Of a stretch of 64,000 nt of DNA, positions 35,713-47,944 are shown piece after piece (the first letter of the stretch is position 1; every line of letters begins with the position of its first letter). The notes under the pieces were generated by a model. The model was given only the letters and a program-made list of their open reading frames with translations. It ran no database searches and was not told the origin of the DNA. The position numbers and the translations under genes were made by a program. This stretch comes from Portulaca oleracea (taxonomy: Eukaryota > Streptophyta > Magnoliopsida > Caryophyllales > Portulacaceae), in contig CM055889.1 in the NCBI GenBank assembly GCA_029582165.1, forward strand, positions 11,228,841 to 11,292,840, read 5' to 3'.

Positions 35713-36434
35713 CCTCAACAATCCTTTATAGTAAGAATTGTTCACCAAGTCTTTCCATATTTGCTCCATCAACAATTCTTTCCATATCCTAGTGAGAATT
35801 GTCCACCAAATCTTTCCATATTGCTTCATCCACAATTATTTCCATATTTTCTATCATCTTTCGAGTATAAATAGAGGTAGCTACCATGAGATTTCTAACA
35901 CACATCAAGAGAGAGATTGACAAATATTATTGCGTAAATTTGTGAGAGTTATTTTATAGAGGGTTTGTCCTCTAATCTTGATCAAATCAAACATTGTGAT
36001 TTTCGATTACCATTGTACACATCTTTTCTCATAGAAGAAATTTTTGTAGATGTCGTCATCTGTGGGGTTTTTTTTTTTTACTTCTTTGGTTTTCCATATA
36101 AATTGTGTCTCCTTTATTTTAACTTACATTTATTTCTTATGACTCGATCCTATACCAAATTTTTACATATTTCCTAATAAGGTCAATATGACAATCAATA
36201 TCAAATGGAGAGAATGGATCAAACAACTCTCGAAAAGGATGAGAGCATTCTATCAGCGACTGACAAGCTAATCAAGGGGATACGGGCAACCAATGATTAC
36301 CCTGATCCTTATCAAAATTACTTAGTCGTTGACCTGCATAGCAACTAGGAACATTAGAAAAATATACTTTCACTACATTTTATCGTATGCATTACTAGTT
36401 ATTTTATTTCTCATATATATATATATATATATAT
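35713..36434 (+). mobile_element. Possible Copia LTR/5' fragment
   Basis: Contains a promoter-like GAGTATAAATAGAGG (about 35862) and a leader-like tract. Downstream, a short frame (MDQTTLEKDESILSATDKLI, from about 36213) ends quickly. No primer site was found. It ends in the (AT)n run that hosts the next Copia element. Confidence 0.4.
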
Positions 36435-36439
36435 GTATA

Positions 36440-39400
36440 TGTTGGGTTTTGTGGCCCATCGGATCCTCGGTGGGGTCAAGAACAAGAGAAGAATCGGCAA
36501 ATATCATAGACTCGAGCAGTGGCGAATCAGCACTCTCAGCGTCTACCTCCGCATTTTTCCCCGGGTCTCCCAAACTAGGCGCTGGAAGCGCCCGTGCAGA
36601 GTAGCGCCTCGGTGAAGTTCGGGCAGGGCCGTGCCCCTTGGCCTTACCCGCATCGGGCTTTTTTTTCTTCAGAGTCAAGTTGGAGGCCCAAGCTGTAGTG
36701 CAGCGCCTTCGTGTTAGGTTATTGTCATATTAACCTAGTTTTCCTTCTCTCACAATTAGTATAAATATTTGTAACGCCCTAAAAACTATCATAAAGAAAA
36801 CGACAAAACGGATAATAAAATAAACGGAAGTCTTATAAACTTTAAGGGCGTCACTGTCGTGTTCCCGATGGAACACAAGGCAAGAAATGAACTAATATTC
36901 AACATTAAGCCTTAAAACATGAATACGAAGAGACAACTCGAATCTAAAAAGAAAATAAACAACGCAAACTAGTTCGAGTTTCAACATGCTAGATTTTATT
37001 CAAACAACTTCTACTCTGATTTTGACAGCCTCACATGTAGTCTCAAAATCCCGCCACACTACTAATCCGTACATGAAAACAAAACAGTTGAAACATGAGG
37101 GGGGAAATCTTAATAAAGTCTACCCCTAACAGTTAAAAACTTTATAAAATTTATTTAAACACATTTTAGGGGAATGGATATAATTCAAACAGCTCGAAAT
37201 CCGTAACATCATTAATTCTTACCGTTTCATGTTTTATTGCGGGCAGGGCTTCCGTATTGCCCCTCGGAGTCCCAAGGACTCGCAAAGATATTCACAATCT
37301 TTCCAACAATACATCTCATACATTACTCAACATTCCACTTCCACAATCAAACCCTATTCGGATGGCCATCGCACTTTTCTCAATTCCAAACACTACCAGG
37401 CGTAACCTGATCTCTTGACAGTCTCCCTCATAGGTAAACACCTGGTCTTGGGGAGTACTGCCCTAACCCGTATTTAAACTCATAGCCGTTAAATTAGTCA
37501 GGTTTGTATGTCCATCTCTTTCCAGTAATAAATCAACATTTCAAACATCAAAACTATTAACTTAGCTTCCCAAGTCAAAACACTTCCAAAACAGAACCAA
37601 AGAGCTAACTAAAATTTTACTGAAAAGGAGCAATACTCTTCACAATCACAACCAATACAGATTTTCAATCAAGGTCCCCTTAATGGGATGCAGTTTAACA
37701 AAAAAAATTAAAATACTTAAAGGCATCCACAGGGGAATAGGGCATAGACATTACCTGCAAAATTTCACTTTAAATCAAATGACGCACACGGAGCTACTGA
37801 TTTGTTTCCTCGCTCGAACCTAATAATCGAATAATATTTCTAAAATCAAAATTCGTTCACCACGATAGCTAATTCACGCATATTCTACCCTTTCCCAACT
37901 TAAAGATTTCTTACTAACCACGTAACATGTATATCTATATACAAAATCAAGAACAAGAAACATACATCACATCTTTCAACCTATGTACCATACATGACTT
38001 CTAGGACAATAATACATATATGAAATTTACACACATAAATTATATCAACAAAATTTCTCATTATTTAAGTAATAGCCAAAATCTAACTTGTGACTTGCAT
38101 GACACTATTCACAAAAATTATCAAAATGCCATTATTCACGCAATAACAACACTAGGTCACAATATCATGCTTTACTAGCTAGAACTACCCTTTTAGGGTT
38201 CCTAACATATTCCTAGGTCTCCAATATCAACATGAAACAACCCTAAAACATTTCAACCCTACCAAAGACATGAAATACCAAGATACACACTACACATAAG
38301 GTCTCCACATGAACTTACAAGTATTAATAGGTACATAAAATAGTAATTCAAACTTAATATAGTAACATTATGAAATAGGCATATGAACTTTACTATCAAC
38401 ATAACTTAATGCTATAATACAAAACTTGATATTAATAATAATAATATCCACAATAATGATAAAATGGAAATTTATCAATAATATAACCTTAAAATATAAT
38501 AAGTAAACTTAGCAACCTCTTGGGACATAATAGTAATTTCAAAACTTTATTAGTTTAACACTAGTAATAGTACAACACTTAAAAACATTTGGAAACTTTA
38601 ATACTCATAATAATAATATGAAAACTACTCATATCACAAACTTAATAATATTATTATGAAAACTTGATAATAATAAAATGGATAACTTAATAACCTTAGT
38701 AATAGGAACTTACTAATTTTAAAGTAATCAAAAGTACTTACTAATAAAGAGAACTTCAAAATACTAGTGGAACTTAGTAATATAGTGAATACTTTGATAA
38801 TATCATAAATTTATGAACATAAAATATTTTTCTAATATAAACCCTAGTTATAACAAGAATAGGAGTAATTTACTAACATTAAATAACATGGATAAACTTA
38901 TTACTATCATGAATATTATACATGAAGATGACTAACAACATAGGACTAATCATGTGCTTGAAACTATAATATCAAAACACAAACACACACTAATCCAACC
39001 CTAATACCAAGTTCTAAGCTACTTAAACAGCATTTCCATATTACCAATAATTATACAACATTTAGTAACATATCAACTTACTTAGACAAACCCAAAACAG
39101 TAAACCCATATTAACAACATGTAGAGAGAGAAAAGGAGGTTTAGAGTATAAAAACAAGAGTCCAAAGCAGTGGCGCACGGGTGGCGGTCGGCGGTTGGCG
39201 GCTGGGTGGCCGAAGGGACAGTTGTCGGAGCAGTGGCCGGTTGTCGGTGGTCAGGCGGCAGTCACGTCGGACAGCAGCAGCGGCAGTGACAGCTTGGGAC
39301 GGAAGTTCAGGAGTTGGGTTCGTCCTTGTCGGAGGTGGTGTCGGTGAACACTTCGTAGAGGATGGGGGGTCGCCGGTCGTCACTGGGGTCAGGGAAGACT

Positions 39401-40701
39401 GGCGGAGGTACGGTGGTTGACGGAAACGCGACAGTGGTGGTGGTGGTTTCACGCTAGAGCACAAAAGAGTGAGAATGTGGTGGTGCTTGGAGGGAGTTCG
39501 GGGTGGGTTCTGAGGTGTGGTGGCCGGAGGTCTCGTCGGTGGTCGGAGGGAGGTCGGAGGTGACGCGGGGTCGTAGTGTCGTGAGGGCGGTGGTCGGAGG
39601 TGGTGGCGCAGCTGGGCGTCGGTGGTGTGTTGGTCTGGGTCGGGGAAACACAACATCTCAAAAAGAAGGAAAAAGAAAGAAGAGGAAGAAGGAAGAAGAA
39701 GAATGGAGGAAGAGGGATTGTAGGAGGAAGAAGAAGAAGAGAAAATGGAGGGTGATGGTGTATGTATGTTTGTCGAGTAACATGCAGGTAGCAACAGTAG
39801 TATTAGTACTGAATTAGGGGAAGAATAAGAGAGAGAGAGAGAGAAAAGAACAAGGGTGGCACGTGTCAAGTAAGGGTTGGGCCTGGGACTTGTATGCAAG
39901 GTTAGTGGGTGTTGCGATTGTAGCAAACCGTTAATCGATTCCTTGGACAAGGATTTTGGCAAAATCAGACGAAAAAGAGAAGAAAAGGGTGGACAAGGTG
40001 ATGGCATACTCATGAAATCATCAACACAATATAAAAGAAATACTCTAAAAATGACAACATAAATCCCCAAAAATTTATGATCAGGAAATATAATAAAAAT
40101 CAGATAAAATTTTACACAATTGATAAAAATAATTTCTATCCGAAGCCCAAAAATTCCTAACTGTTATTTTTATGACTCTAAAAAAATTCCAATAAACTCA
40201 CTCACGGTCTTAAAAGCTCCGTGTGAAAAACAGATAAACACATAACTGATAAGAACGGACGTTTAGGCAATTTTAACGGTAACTACACTAGTATTTTTCA
40301 GGGTTTTACAATATTATACTTGTATCTCCACCTAAAACACGCCAGATCAAGAGAGAAAATATTGAGAGAGAAAAGGGTCTCACCAATATTTTCCCAAGTG
40401 TATCTTGAGAGAGAAAGATTGAGAGTTGTGAGTGAGAGAGATTTTTATTGTAATCTCCTCTGTTGTGGATCGCATCACACCATGTGATAGTGATCAGGTT
40501 GTACTCCTCCTTTCTCATAGTGGATTGTTTTCTGGCTGTCGCCGTCCGTGGGTTTTTCTTCGAGTTCTTCGGTTTGCCACGTAAACCTGGTTTTTTTCTC
40601 ATCGCTTATTTTTGGTTCCTGAATTTTGTCGTAATTTCCGTCATCTCAATTTATTTTTATTTCGCTTCCGCTCTTACCTTGCTTATTTTTTTTCTCTAAC
40701 A
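36440..40701 (+). repeat. 5' LTR of the non-autonomous Copia, split by a solo LTR
   Basis: The LTR halves are 36440-36769 and 40316-40701, with 40311-40315 the duplicated target. Its promoter AGTATAAATATT (36759-36769) is cut at its 3' edge by the insertion; the unbroken version is in the 3' LTR near 42420. Confidence 0.92.
36770..40310 (-). mobile_element. Solo LTR (3541 bp) of the large-LTR family
   Basis: Ends TGTAACGCCCTA and CAGGGTTTTACA match the LTR at 698-11428. A perfect 5-bp duplication ATATT flanks it (36765-36769, 40311-40315). No primer site or internal sequence follows, so it arose by LTR-LTR recombination. Internal landmarks shared with the left-edge LTR include GAGGGGGGAAA near 37100 and 1040, and GCGGGC(A/G)GG near 37240 and 1185. 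The 309-codon minus frame at 39141-40070 is low-complexity Pro/Ser/Thr-rich and lies in the GC block matching 10440-11030; I do not consider it a gene. Confidence 0.95.
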
Positions 40702-40703
40702 AG

Positions 40704-40715
40704 TGGTATCAGAGC
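40704..40715 (+). promoter_or_regulatory. Primer binding site of the non-autonomous Copia
   Basis: TGGTATCAGAGC, two bases after the 5' LTR, matches the initiator tRNA-Met 3' end. Gag starts within 15 bases. Confidence 0.95.
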
Positions 40716-40718
40716 AAG

Positions 40719-41917
40719 GTGGAGATGACTTCAATCATGAAGTGCGAAATTCCAAAATTCGATGGAACAAGGAGTTTCACTATGTGGAGACTGCAGATGA
40801 AGGCGATCCTGATTCAGCAAGGGTTATGGGATGTGATTGAGTATCCCGACTCGAAGATTGATGAAACTATGAGCGATGAAGATCTCAAAAAGCTCCAGAA
40901 GGAGATCAAGGGTAATCTGACTCCAAGGGAAGTGGAAGAAGCTGGAAGATAAGGCTTTGGCAGGGATTCAGCAGTGTTAAACAGAGCATATTCAGAGAGA
41001 GGTGATGCATATCGAGAAACCTCGGAAGCTTTGGACCAAACTGAAAGAGCTGTACATGTCAAAGTGTCTTGCCAACAAGTACAGAATGAAGGAGAAACCC
41101 TACACGTTGAGAATGTCCCCAGGTACTTCTATGCAAGCACATATTAGTGAATTTGATTATATTATTACTGAGTTAGAATCAATGGATGAGAAACACACTG
41201 ATGAGGATAAGGCTTTTCATTTAATTTTGTCCCTACCTACATCACATAAACAATTTAAGGAGAGATTTGATACTGAGGGTGATGACCAGGCTAGTTAGGG
41301 CTTGTTTGTAAGGGGAAGGGGCAATGATGGCAACGGGTCTAGAGGGAGAGTCTGAACACCGTTCAAAGTCTAGGAATCCTCACAAGCATAAGAGGTGTAA
41401 TTACTGCGATAAGAAGGGCCATGTAGAGAGTGACTGTTGGACAAAACAGAAAGACCAAAAGCAGGGTAGTAAGGATAACCGCACCAAAACTGGTACTGTA
41501 AACTGTGTTGAGTCCGATTCAGATGGTGATGGGTTTATTGTTACGGATGAGGCGTTGGCTACTACATGGAGTATGATAGCTAGGGATGAGTGGGTTCTTG
41601 ATACTGGGTGCACCTACCACATGTGTCCTCATAAGGACTGGTTCGAGTCCTATGAGAGTGTTAACACCGGTGTTGTGACGTTGTGCAACGACACGACCTC
41701 CAAGGTTGCAGGAACTGGTAGTATCAAGATATGGACCCATGATGGCATTGTTAGAACCCTAAAAGAGGTTCGTTATATTCCGAACATAAACCGCAATCTG
41801 ATTTCTTTGGGTACTCTTGAGGCTAACAGTTGCAGGTACAAAGCAGAAGATGGTGTCCTGAAACTGTGCAGAGGTTCCATGGTTCTGATAAAGGGAACCA
41901 GGAAGGGCAGCCTGTAA
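40719..41917 (+). pseudogene. Copia Gag-protease polyprotein, frame-broken and lacking pol
   Basis: Gag starts MEMTSIMKCEIPKFDGTRSF, with the FDG...W core of plant Copia Gag. A frame break near 40935 follows TPREVEEAG. The second piece (from about 41002) reads RKLWTKLKELYMSKCLANKY to FHLILSLPTSHKQF, then a stop near 41298. The third holds the knuckle CNYCDKKGHVESDC and the protease start WVLDTGCTYHMCPHKDWF (D-T-G motif) through VRYIPNINRNLISLGTLE. It ends at the TAA at 41917. Nothing resembling integrase, RT or RNase H follows before the 3' LTR. Confidence 0.9.
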
Positions 41918-42085
41918 ACCCTATAGGAGTCTATAGTGACCGAAACTGCAACGACAATTCCTAATCTTAATGAATTGAGCATGTGAGAGCCCTGCAGGGC
42001 TACGTCCTGTGAAAGGGCGTGTTGATGGCGAGAGTCAAGACATTTATCTGGATCGATGGCTCGTATCATGGTCCAAGGTGGAGTT

Positions 42086-42809
42086 TGTTGGGTTTTGTGG
42101 CCCATTGGATACTCGGTGGGGTCCAGAACGAGAGAAGAATCGGCAAATATCATAGACTCGAGCTGTGGCGAATCAGCACCATGAGCGTCTACCTCCGCGT
42201 TTTTCCCCGCATCTCCTAAACTAGGCACTGGCAGCGCCCGTGCAAGCGCAGGTAGCGCCTCAGACAGAAGTTCGGAACTGGGAGCGGCTGCCTTCGCCCC
42301 CTTGACGCTACCAGTGTCGGACTTTTTTTCTTCAGAGTCATGTTGGAGGCCCAAGTTGTAGTGCGGCGCCTTCGTGTTAGGTTATTGTCATATTAACCTA
42401 CTTTTCCTTCTCTCACAATTAGTATAAATATTATACTTGTATCTCCACCTAAAACACACCAGAGCAAGAGAGAAAATATTGAGAGAGAAAAGGGTCTCAC
42501 CAATATTTTCCCAAGTGTATCTTGAGAGAGAAAGATTGAGAGTTGTGAGTGAGAGAGATTTTTATTGTAATCTCCTCTGTTGTGGATCGTATCACACCAT
42601 GTGATAGTGATCAGGTTGTACTCCTCCTTTCTCATAGTGGATTGTTTTCTGGCTGTCGCCGTCCATGGGTTTTTCTCCGAGTTCTTCGGTTTCCCACGTA
42701 AACCTGGTTTTTGTCTCATCGCTTATTTTTGGTTCCTGAATTTTGTCGTAATTTCCGTCATCTCAATTTATTTTTATTTTGCTTCCGCTGTTACCTTGCT
42801 ATTTTCTCT

Positions 42810-42813
<4 letters not shown>
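42086..42813 (+). repeat. 3' LTR of the non-autonomous Copia
   Basis: Starts TGTTGGGTTTTGTGG and ends CTCTAACA. It carries the intact TATA-like AGTATAAATATT near 42420. The GC-rich middle (42180-42330) differs strongly from the 5' copy, while the ends agree well. Confidence 0.93.

Positions 42814-42864
<51 letters not shown>
42814..42864. repeat. (AT)n microsatellite
   Basis: About 25 AT units. Together with 36416-36439 and 43376-43391 it marks the original AT tract into which the Copia and the next MITE inserted. Confidence 0.95.
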
Positions 42865-42866
<2 letters not shown>

Positions 42867-43375
42867 AAAATTGGATTTTAATAATCTTTACTTTCACCAA
42901 TTGTATAATATTAATATCTACTTTCATTTTAGATTCTGATGGTCTAAAAAAATAAAATTGGATTGCGAAGGTACCTAATCCACGTTACATTCTTTTTTAT
43001 TTTTTTCATTCCTACCTCCTGAAAGGTAATAAAGTATAGTTACTAAAAGAATTTTTAAATTATTTATTTGATAATCCAAGTCATTATTATGATTTTTTTA
43101 AAGGAATAAAAGTGGAAAAATCATTTAAAAAAAATTGGAAAAAAATGAAAGAATTTGGGGGAAACGCTGTAAATTCATTAAAAATTCTTGTAAAGTGTTA
43201 TATTAAGTTTTGAATCAAATATAACTCAAAATCTATAATATTTAGGGTATACTCTCGGTGGTGTCCCACAAGAATCTAATTTTAATTTTTTTTTGGACCA
43301 CTAGAATCTAAAAAGAAAGTAGGAATTATTGTTATACAATTGATGAAAGTAGAAATTATTAGGATTTAATTTTCC
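42865..43375. mobile_element. MITE with ~80-bp inverted repeats inserted in (AT)n
   Basis: Starts GGAAAATTGGATTTTAATAA and ends in the inverse, TTAGGATTTAATTTTCC. Inverted homology continues through TACTTTCA, CAATTGTATAA and TTTTAGATTCT words for about 80 bp. AT repeats flank both sides, so a target duplication cannot be sized; Mutator-like is likely from the arm length. Non-coding. Confidence 0.8.
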
Positions 43376-43433
43376 TATATATATATATATAATTGAAAAT
43401 GTAAACGATAAATAATTAGGAACAAAAAATAAT

Positions 43434-43827
43434 GGATTATTGGACGCCAAAAATACCAACTTTGGTGGTATTGGAGACTAATAATACAAACTATTTTCTT
43501 GGACACTAGTAGTGCCAAATATCGACCTATTTTCCTCCAACAGTACACGACCAAGTTGTTATAGTTTTAACTCATCGGAAAGATGACGTGGCTCCATGAT
43601 GTGTGACGTGGAAGGCGGAGGTTGGGTAGAAAATGTTGACGTGGACACTAACATGCCTTCCATGTCACATATTATGGAGCCACATCATCTTTTCGATGAG
43701 TTAAAATCATAACAATTCGACGGTGTACTGTTAGAGGAAAATGTGTCAATAGTCGTACTGCTAGTGTTCAAAAAATAGTTTGTATTATTAATATACAATA
43801 CCCCCAAAATTAATATTATTGATATCC
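43434..43827. mobile_element. Fold-back MITE, Mutator-like
   Basis: Ends GGATTATTGGA and TTGATATCC with nearly the whole 394 bp inversely repeated (GATGACGTGGCTCCAT/ATGGAGCCACATCATC; TTTTAACTCATCGGAAAGA and its inverse). A-rich flanks AAAAAATAAT and AAAAAACTAA are similar, but not an exact 9-bp duplication. Confidence 0.8.
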
Positions 43828-44062
43828 AAAAAACTAAAAATAATTATGCAGATGAATAAATATAGAGAATAATTAAATTTATATTAAAATTATTATACTA
43901 AATTTTGATAAAAAGTAGCAAAGCTTTTAAAACCTAACATTAGAAAGTGGATCTCTTGGGAAGAGAATTTTGATTTGAACATAACAAGGGGAGATTTCCA
44001 AGAAAGTACCCGCATATGATGGCAACAAAATTTCGGAGTTGTCGTGTCTATCAGATCTCTTA

Positions 44063-44316
44063 CCTCCGTTCCAAAATATTTATTATTTTAAGTAATTTAT
44101 TTATCTCACTTTGTTTGTCACATTTATAATTTCAATGACTATTTTTTTATTTTTACACCTAATTAATAAATTTATTTATCACCTTTTACAATTTCAACAA
44201 CTATTATTCTCAATTAATATAGGGGTAATTTGAGTAAGTTGTAAATTTTTCACCTCATTTCCAAAATACCTTGATTTTTAAATTTAGTTAGGATGACAAA
44301 TAAAATAGGACGGAGT
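44063..44316. mobile_element. Stowaway-like MITE
   Basis: Ends CCTCCGTTCCAAAAT and ATAGGACGGAGT are flanked by TA on both sides (44061-44062, 44317-44318). The CTCCGT terminus is the common Stowaway signature. AT-rich, non-coding. Confidence 0.85.
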
Positions 44317-44469
44317 TAGTAGTAGAATGTACTTAATATGATAATTATTGATAACTGACGTTAGGTTTCTTTTCTTAATCACAGCAGTAATCAAGTTGTC
44401 GACACCAACTTTGCCACTACTTCATTGCTTAACTATTGCAAGTTAAATAACTTTTTTTTTTAGCTCACA

Positions 44470-44790
44470 CCATGTTTGGAAATTAGCTGGTAGTTATTAG
44501 CTGTTAGTCTATAGTTATTAGTTGATAATTGTTTGAATTAGTTGTTTGACTTTAGTTACTTAAATTATTGATTACAGAAAGTTTTATCAAGTAATTTTTT
44601 GAAAAGTAACTTATTGGGTTTAAAAAGCCAATATAAAAAAACTAGTTACCAAATATTTCAAGTAATTTTTTTTAACTTTAATCAAAAAGTTAAGAGTGTC
44701 GAAAAAATTAAAAATAACAAAAAAAAACTAGATAGTCAAACATTCACGAAAGCTTTTAAATCTATAAGGGAATATAAAATACTTTTGTAA
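44470..44790. mobile_element. Partial MITE with TTAGCTG/TAGTTATTAG words
   Basis: The left end (ATGTTTGGAAATTAGCTG) resembles the MITE at 32130-32312, but a matching right end is not clear. Confidence 0.4.
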
Positions 44791-44857
44791 GAAACAACGA
44801 GTCAGATGAAACTTCAAAAATGAGGGATGATACAGAAAAATCCAAAAAAACAACTAA

Positions 44858-45230
44858 AGGGTCCTTATATTTTGACGTAATTATTTTAAGAGCCCTGTAT
44901 TTTGATAAATAATTGTAGAGTACCATTATCTTTGTTGTAATTATTTTTGGGATATTTCGATCTATTTTACGGCGAATAAAGCATTAATTGCAGTATTTAT
45001 TCTTGATTAATATTATGTATCTTTGACCAATCCTAAATAATAAGGTTTAAAATGATAGTTGACTTTAATTAAAACAATCTTAAATACAAAAATAATTGTT
45101 TCACGTATTTTTAGACCAAAAATTGGTCGGAATGTCCCTAATAAATAATTACCACAAAGATAATATCACCCCATAATAATTTGTCAAAATATAAGACCCT
45201 TAAAATAATTACATTAAAATATATGTACCT
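44858..45230. mobile_element. Fold-back MITE
   Basis: The arms AGGGTCCTTATATTTTGACG and the inverse of TGTACCT-end sequence share GTAATTATTTTAAG, TATTTTGA and TTATCTTTG words over about 110 bp. No exact target duplication was seen. Confidence 0.65.
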
Positions 45231-46445
45231 GTTATTCATTTTTTTTTGCAGAAATATCAAGGGAAAACTCCTATGCAAGCTTTGAACAATTCGTGGGTCT
45301 AACAATTAATTAAGGCAATGCGATTGGGATTGTAGGTTATAGGTGACCATGAAAAGGAAAGTGACAAAAAAAGAGTAACTTGAATATGTGCCTAATTGGT
45401 TCACAGCCGTTTTAGTTAATTTTTGGTAGGGTAGTCGTTACAGTGTGTCCGTGAAGTCAATTGGGATATTGTTGCAAAGTTGATTTTGGATAGTCTGTGG
45501 GATTGGTTGCTGACGAATGTTTCTAGTAATTAGGGTGTGTTCATGTAGAACTAATATGTTTTACTTGCTTTGATGTTCTAGTTCATTTTGGATGTTAATT
45601 GTTGTTGAATTATTTTAGTTTGTTTGTAGTTTTGAATAATTGAACAAAATAACTTCATTTTGTCAAAAAAAGACTTCATTTTGTCGAAATTTTTTTATCG
45701 TTATTGTGTTAAACAAGTTTTAATAAAAATTGTTAGAATTAGAGGATAAAAATGATCGTAAAACAATTAAAAAAGAATGAAAAGAGAGAAATTTTTATAT
45801 CATTCACTTAGAAATAGGTTAGTCATAGGTTCCGAACTAGAGAGGATGGACATGGAAGAATCATGATAGGTTAATGGAATAGTTAAGAGCAGCTGATATA
45901 AGAAATATATAAGGAGGTCTGAAGAAATTTTGAAATGGATAATTAATTAGGGAGTGTTTATATTGCATTGATTTTTTTTATTTTTTTTTGTCTTTACTCT
46001 TTCCTATTATATGGTGCTTTATTTTGATTCGTGAAACTCAATTTTTTCTTAACCGAGCTTGTAACTATTAGTAAAAGAGAATGATAGACACAAAGGATAT
46101 ATTCTTTTTGTGAGTTATTTATATATTTTCACTAATACTGCTCAAATTAAAATTTACCCACTTATTTCATTAATCCAAGTCTATTAAATCTTACATTAGC
46201 TTTAAAACAAGACACCCTTTAAATATCAAAGACGGATGTGTATTACTATTTTCAGTGTTTCCGGGAAAAAGGGAAAAAACACTCATTGTATGTTTTTGTA
46301 CTTGCCAAGCCATGTCCCCTTCAATTATCGAGTGCTGCTCGTGACCACTGATAGCTACGGATCTATCACCGTCAAAATCAACGTGGTGGATTTAGGATGG
46401 CCAACGAAATGTTTATCAACTCAATTATGGTTCTCTTGATTATTG
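45231..46445. other. Intergenic DNA, nothing recognised
   Basis: A 67-codon frame at 46236-46439 (FNYRVLLVTTDSYGSITVKI) has balanced composition but no family I know. Otherwise AT-rich. Confidence 0.5.
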
Positions 46446-46448
46446 ATT

Positions 46449-47639
46449 CACTACAACAAGGTCTAAAAAATAAGACCGTTCAATGAGCGGTCATTAATTG
46501 CGACCGTTTATGAGCGATCGAAAAATGGCCCGTTCGTGAGCGATCGCGAAAATGGAGCGACCGTTCATGAACGGTCACAAAATTTTGTGACCGTTCAATT
46601 AAACGGTCACAAATTTGTGACCGTTAAATTGAACGGTCATAAAATATTCGAATCTTTTTTTTTTCAATCAAAATTACTCGGAAAAATAACTCAATTACAA
46701 TCCAACCTAGAAATTGAAACTAGATCCCAGAACAAGGGAGAAGGGAAAATGAACATGAATCAAGCAACCCAACATATTAAACCCAGAAACTTGAACATGA
46801 ACATAAAAATCGAATAAAAACATCCGCAGAAAAGCAAGACAAACCCAGAAATTAAGCAAACAAAAAACAATAAACGAGGAACAATGAACCCAGAGAATAT
46901 ATTAAATTTTTGAAAGTATCAAAATTCAGATCTGATTACATGAACATAAGATCCGAGATTACAAGATGTTAAACAAAAAAATCTGAATAAAACATGCGAA
47001 ATTAAATTTAATCTATACCCTAAACCTAAAAACGAAATCTTTCACACCGTTTACACCTTCTTCGGCTTCTCCACTCCCTTTTTATACTTGAATTGCTCAA
47101 TTCTTCCACAAAGCTCGATTGTTCGAACTCTTCCCTTGAACATTTAAATGGAGGCTCTCGATCTTGCTACTTTTGTGTTGCATGTCAAGCTTCATGTGAC
47201 GAGAAAGAGAACGTGATGGAGATCGATTTGAATGTTTAGGGGAATGGAGAAAAGAAGAGTGAGAAAGAGAGGGAATCGGTGAGATGATTGAGAATCGAGA
47301 AAGAGAGAGATGAGGAAATTAGGGAATAGGAAGGGGGAGTTTCGATCTGACATTTAATAACAAACGCGCGGCCGTTTAATTGAACGATCGCAAAATTTGT
47401 GACCGTTCATTGGACGGTCACAAAATTTGCGACCGTTCTTTGAACGGTCACAAATAACGGTCGCAAATTTTGCGACCGTTTAATTGAACGATCGCAAAAT
47501 TTGCGACCGTTCAATTGAACGGTCGTAAATTGTGATTGTTCATTGAACGGTCACAAATGAACGGTCGCCCGAAAAAAAATTCGACCGTTCATTGAACGGT
47601 CACCACGGACGGTCGCGTTTGAGCATCCATCTTGTAGTG
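46449..47639. mobile_element. Non-autonomous CACTA-like element with GACCGTTCA arrays
   Basis: Ends CACTACAACAAG and CATCTTGTAGTG with a 3-bp duplication ATT on each side (46446-46448, 47640-47642). Both subterminal regions (46475-46645 and 47365-47620) are packed with GACCGTTCA, its inverse TGAACGGTC and palindromes such as GACCGTTCAATTGAACGGTC. The core (46650-47340) is AT-rich and non-coding. It is unrelated in subterminal words to the CACTA at 3145-10253. Confidence 0.88.
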
Positions 47640-47702
47640 ATTATTGGATCCCCTTTCCATAAGTTAACCTTAATCAAGGGCATCCTCTTAAAGTAAAGTT
47701 CA

Positions 47703-47944
47703 TAAAGGGAATTACAAAGAAGAAAGAGGGCATGGTGTGTGAGGTTATTATGCACCTCTAAACTGTCTTGCTTTGTTATTGATGAAAGGATGACAATATA
47801 TACAACTCTAGATACAATAATCAAATCCATGATTCTAGGAGATAATCAAATTATAGCTAAAACTATACAAGAATATATTGACAAGAAGCTAAATATGTAT
47901 AAGGGTAATTATGATCATATATCATGATCATACATTCCATAATA
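47703..47944 (-). repeat. 3' LTR of the full-length Copia
   Basis: On minus it follows CTTGAGGGGGAG. It shares most of its sequence with 52398-52669 and lacks about 30 bp present there. Confidence 0.95.

Larger units (their letters stand above)
36440..42813 (+). mobile_element. Non-autonomous Ty1/Copia element with a solo LTR inserted in its 5' LTR
   Basis: The 5' LTR begins TGTTGGGTTTTGTGG at 36440 and, after removing the 3541-bp insert and 5-bp duplication, ends CTCTAACA at 40701 (about 716 bp). The 3' LTR is 42086-42813 (728 bp). The primer site is 40704-40715 and a purine tract (AAGGTGGAGTT) precedes 42086. The internal region is only 1.4 kb and encodes Gag and protease, so replication would have needed enzymes in trans. 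Flanks GTATA and ATATA lie in an (AT)n microsatellite, consistent with a 5-bp duplication that has one change. The LTR middles have diverged clearly, so the insertion is old. Confidence 0.92.

Noticed and set aside
39141..40070. 309-codon minus frame that could be taken for a Pro-rich protein
   Set aside because: It lies inside the solo LTR, in its low-complexity GC block, and the matching block of the other LTR has no equivalent uninterrupted frame.
46236..46439. 67-codon frame as a small gene
   Set aside because: No recognised domain, no clear promoter or splice context; kept only as a note in the intergenic entry.
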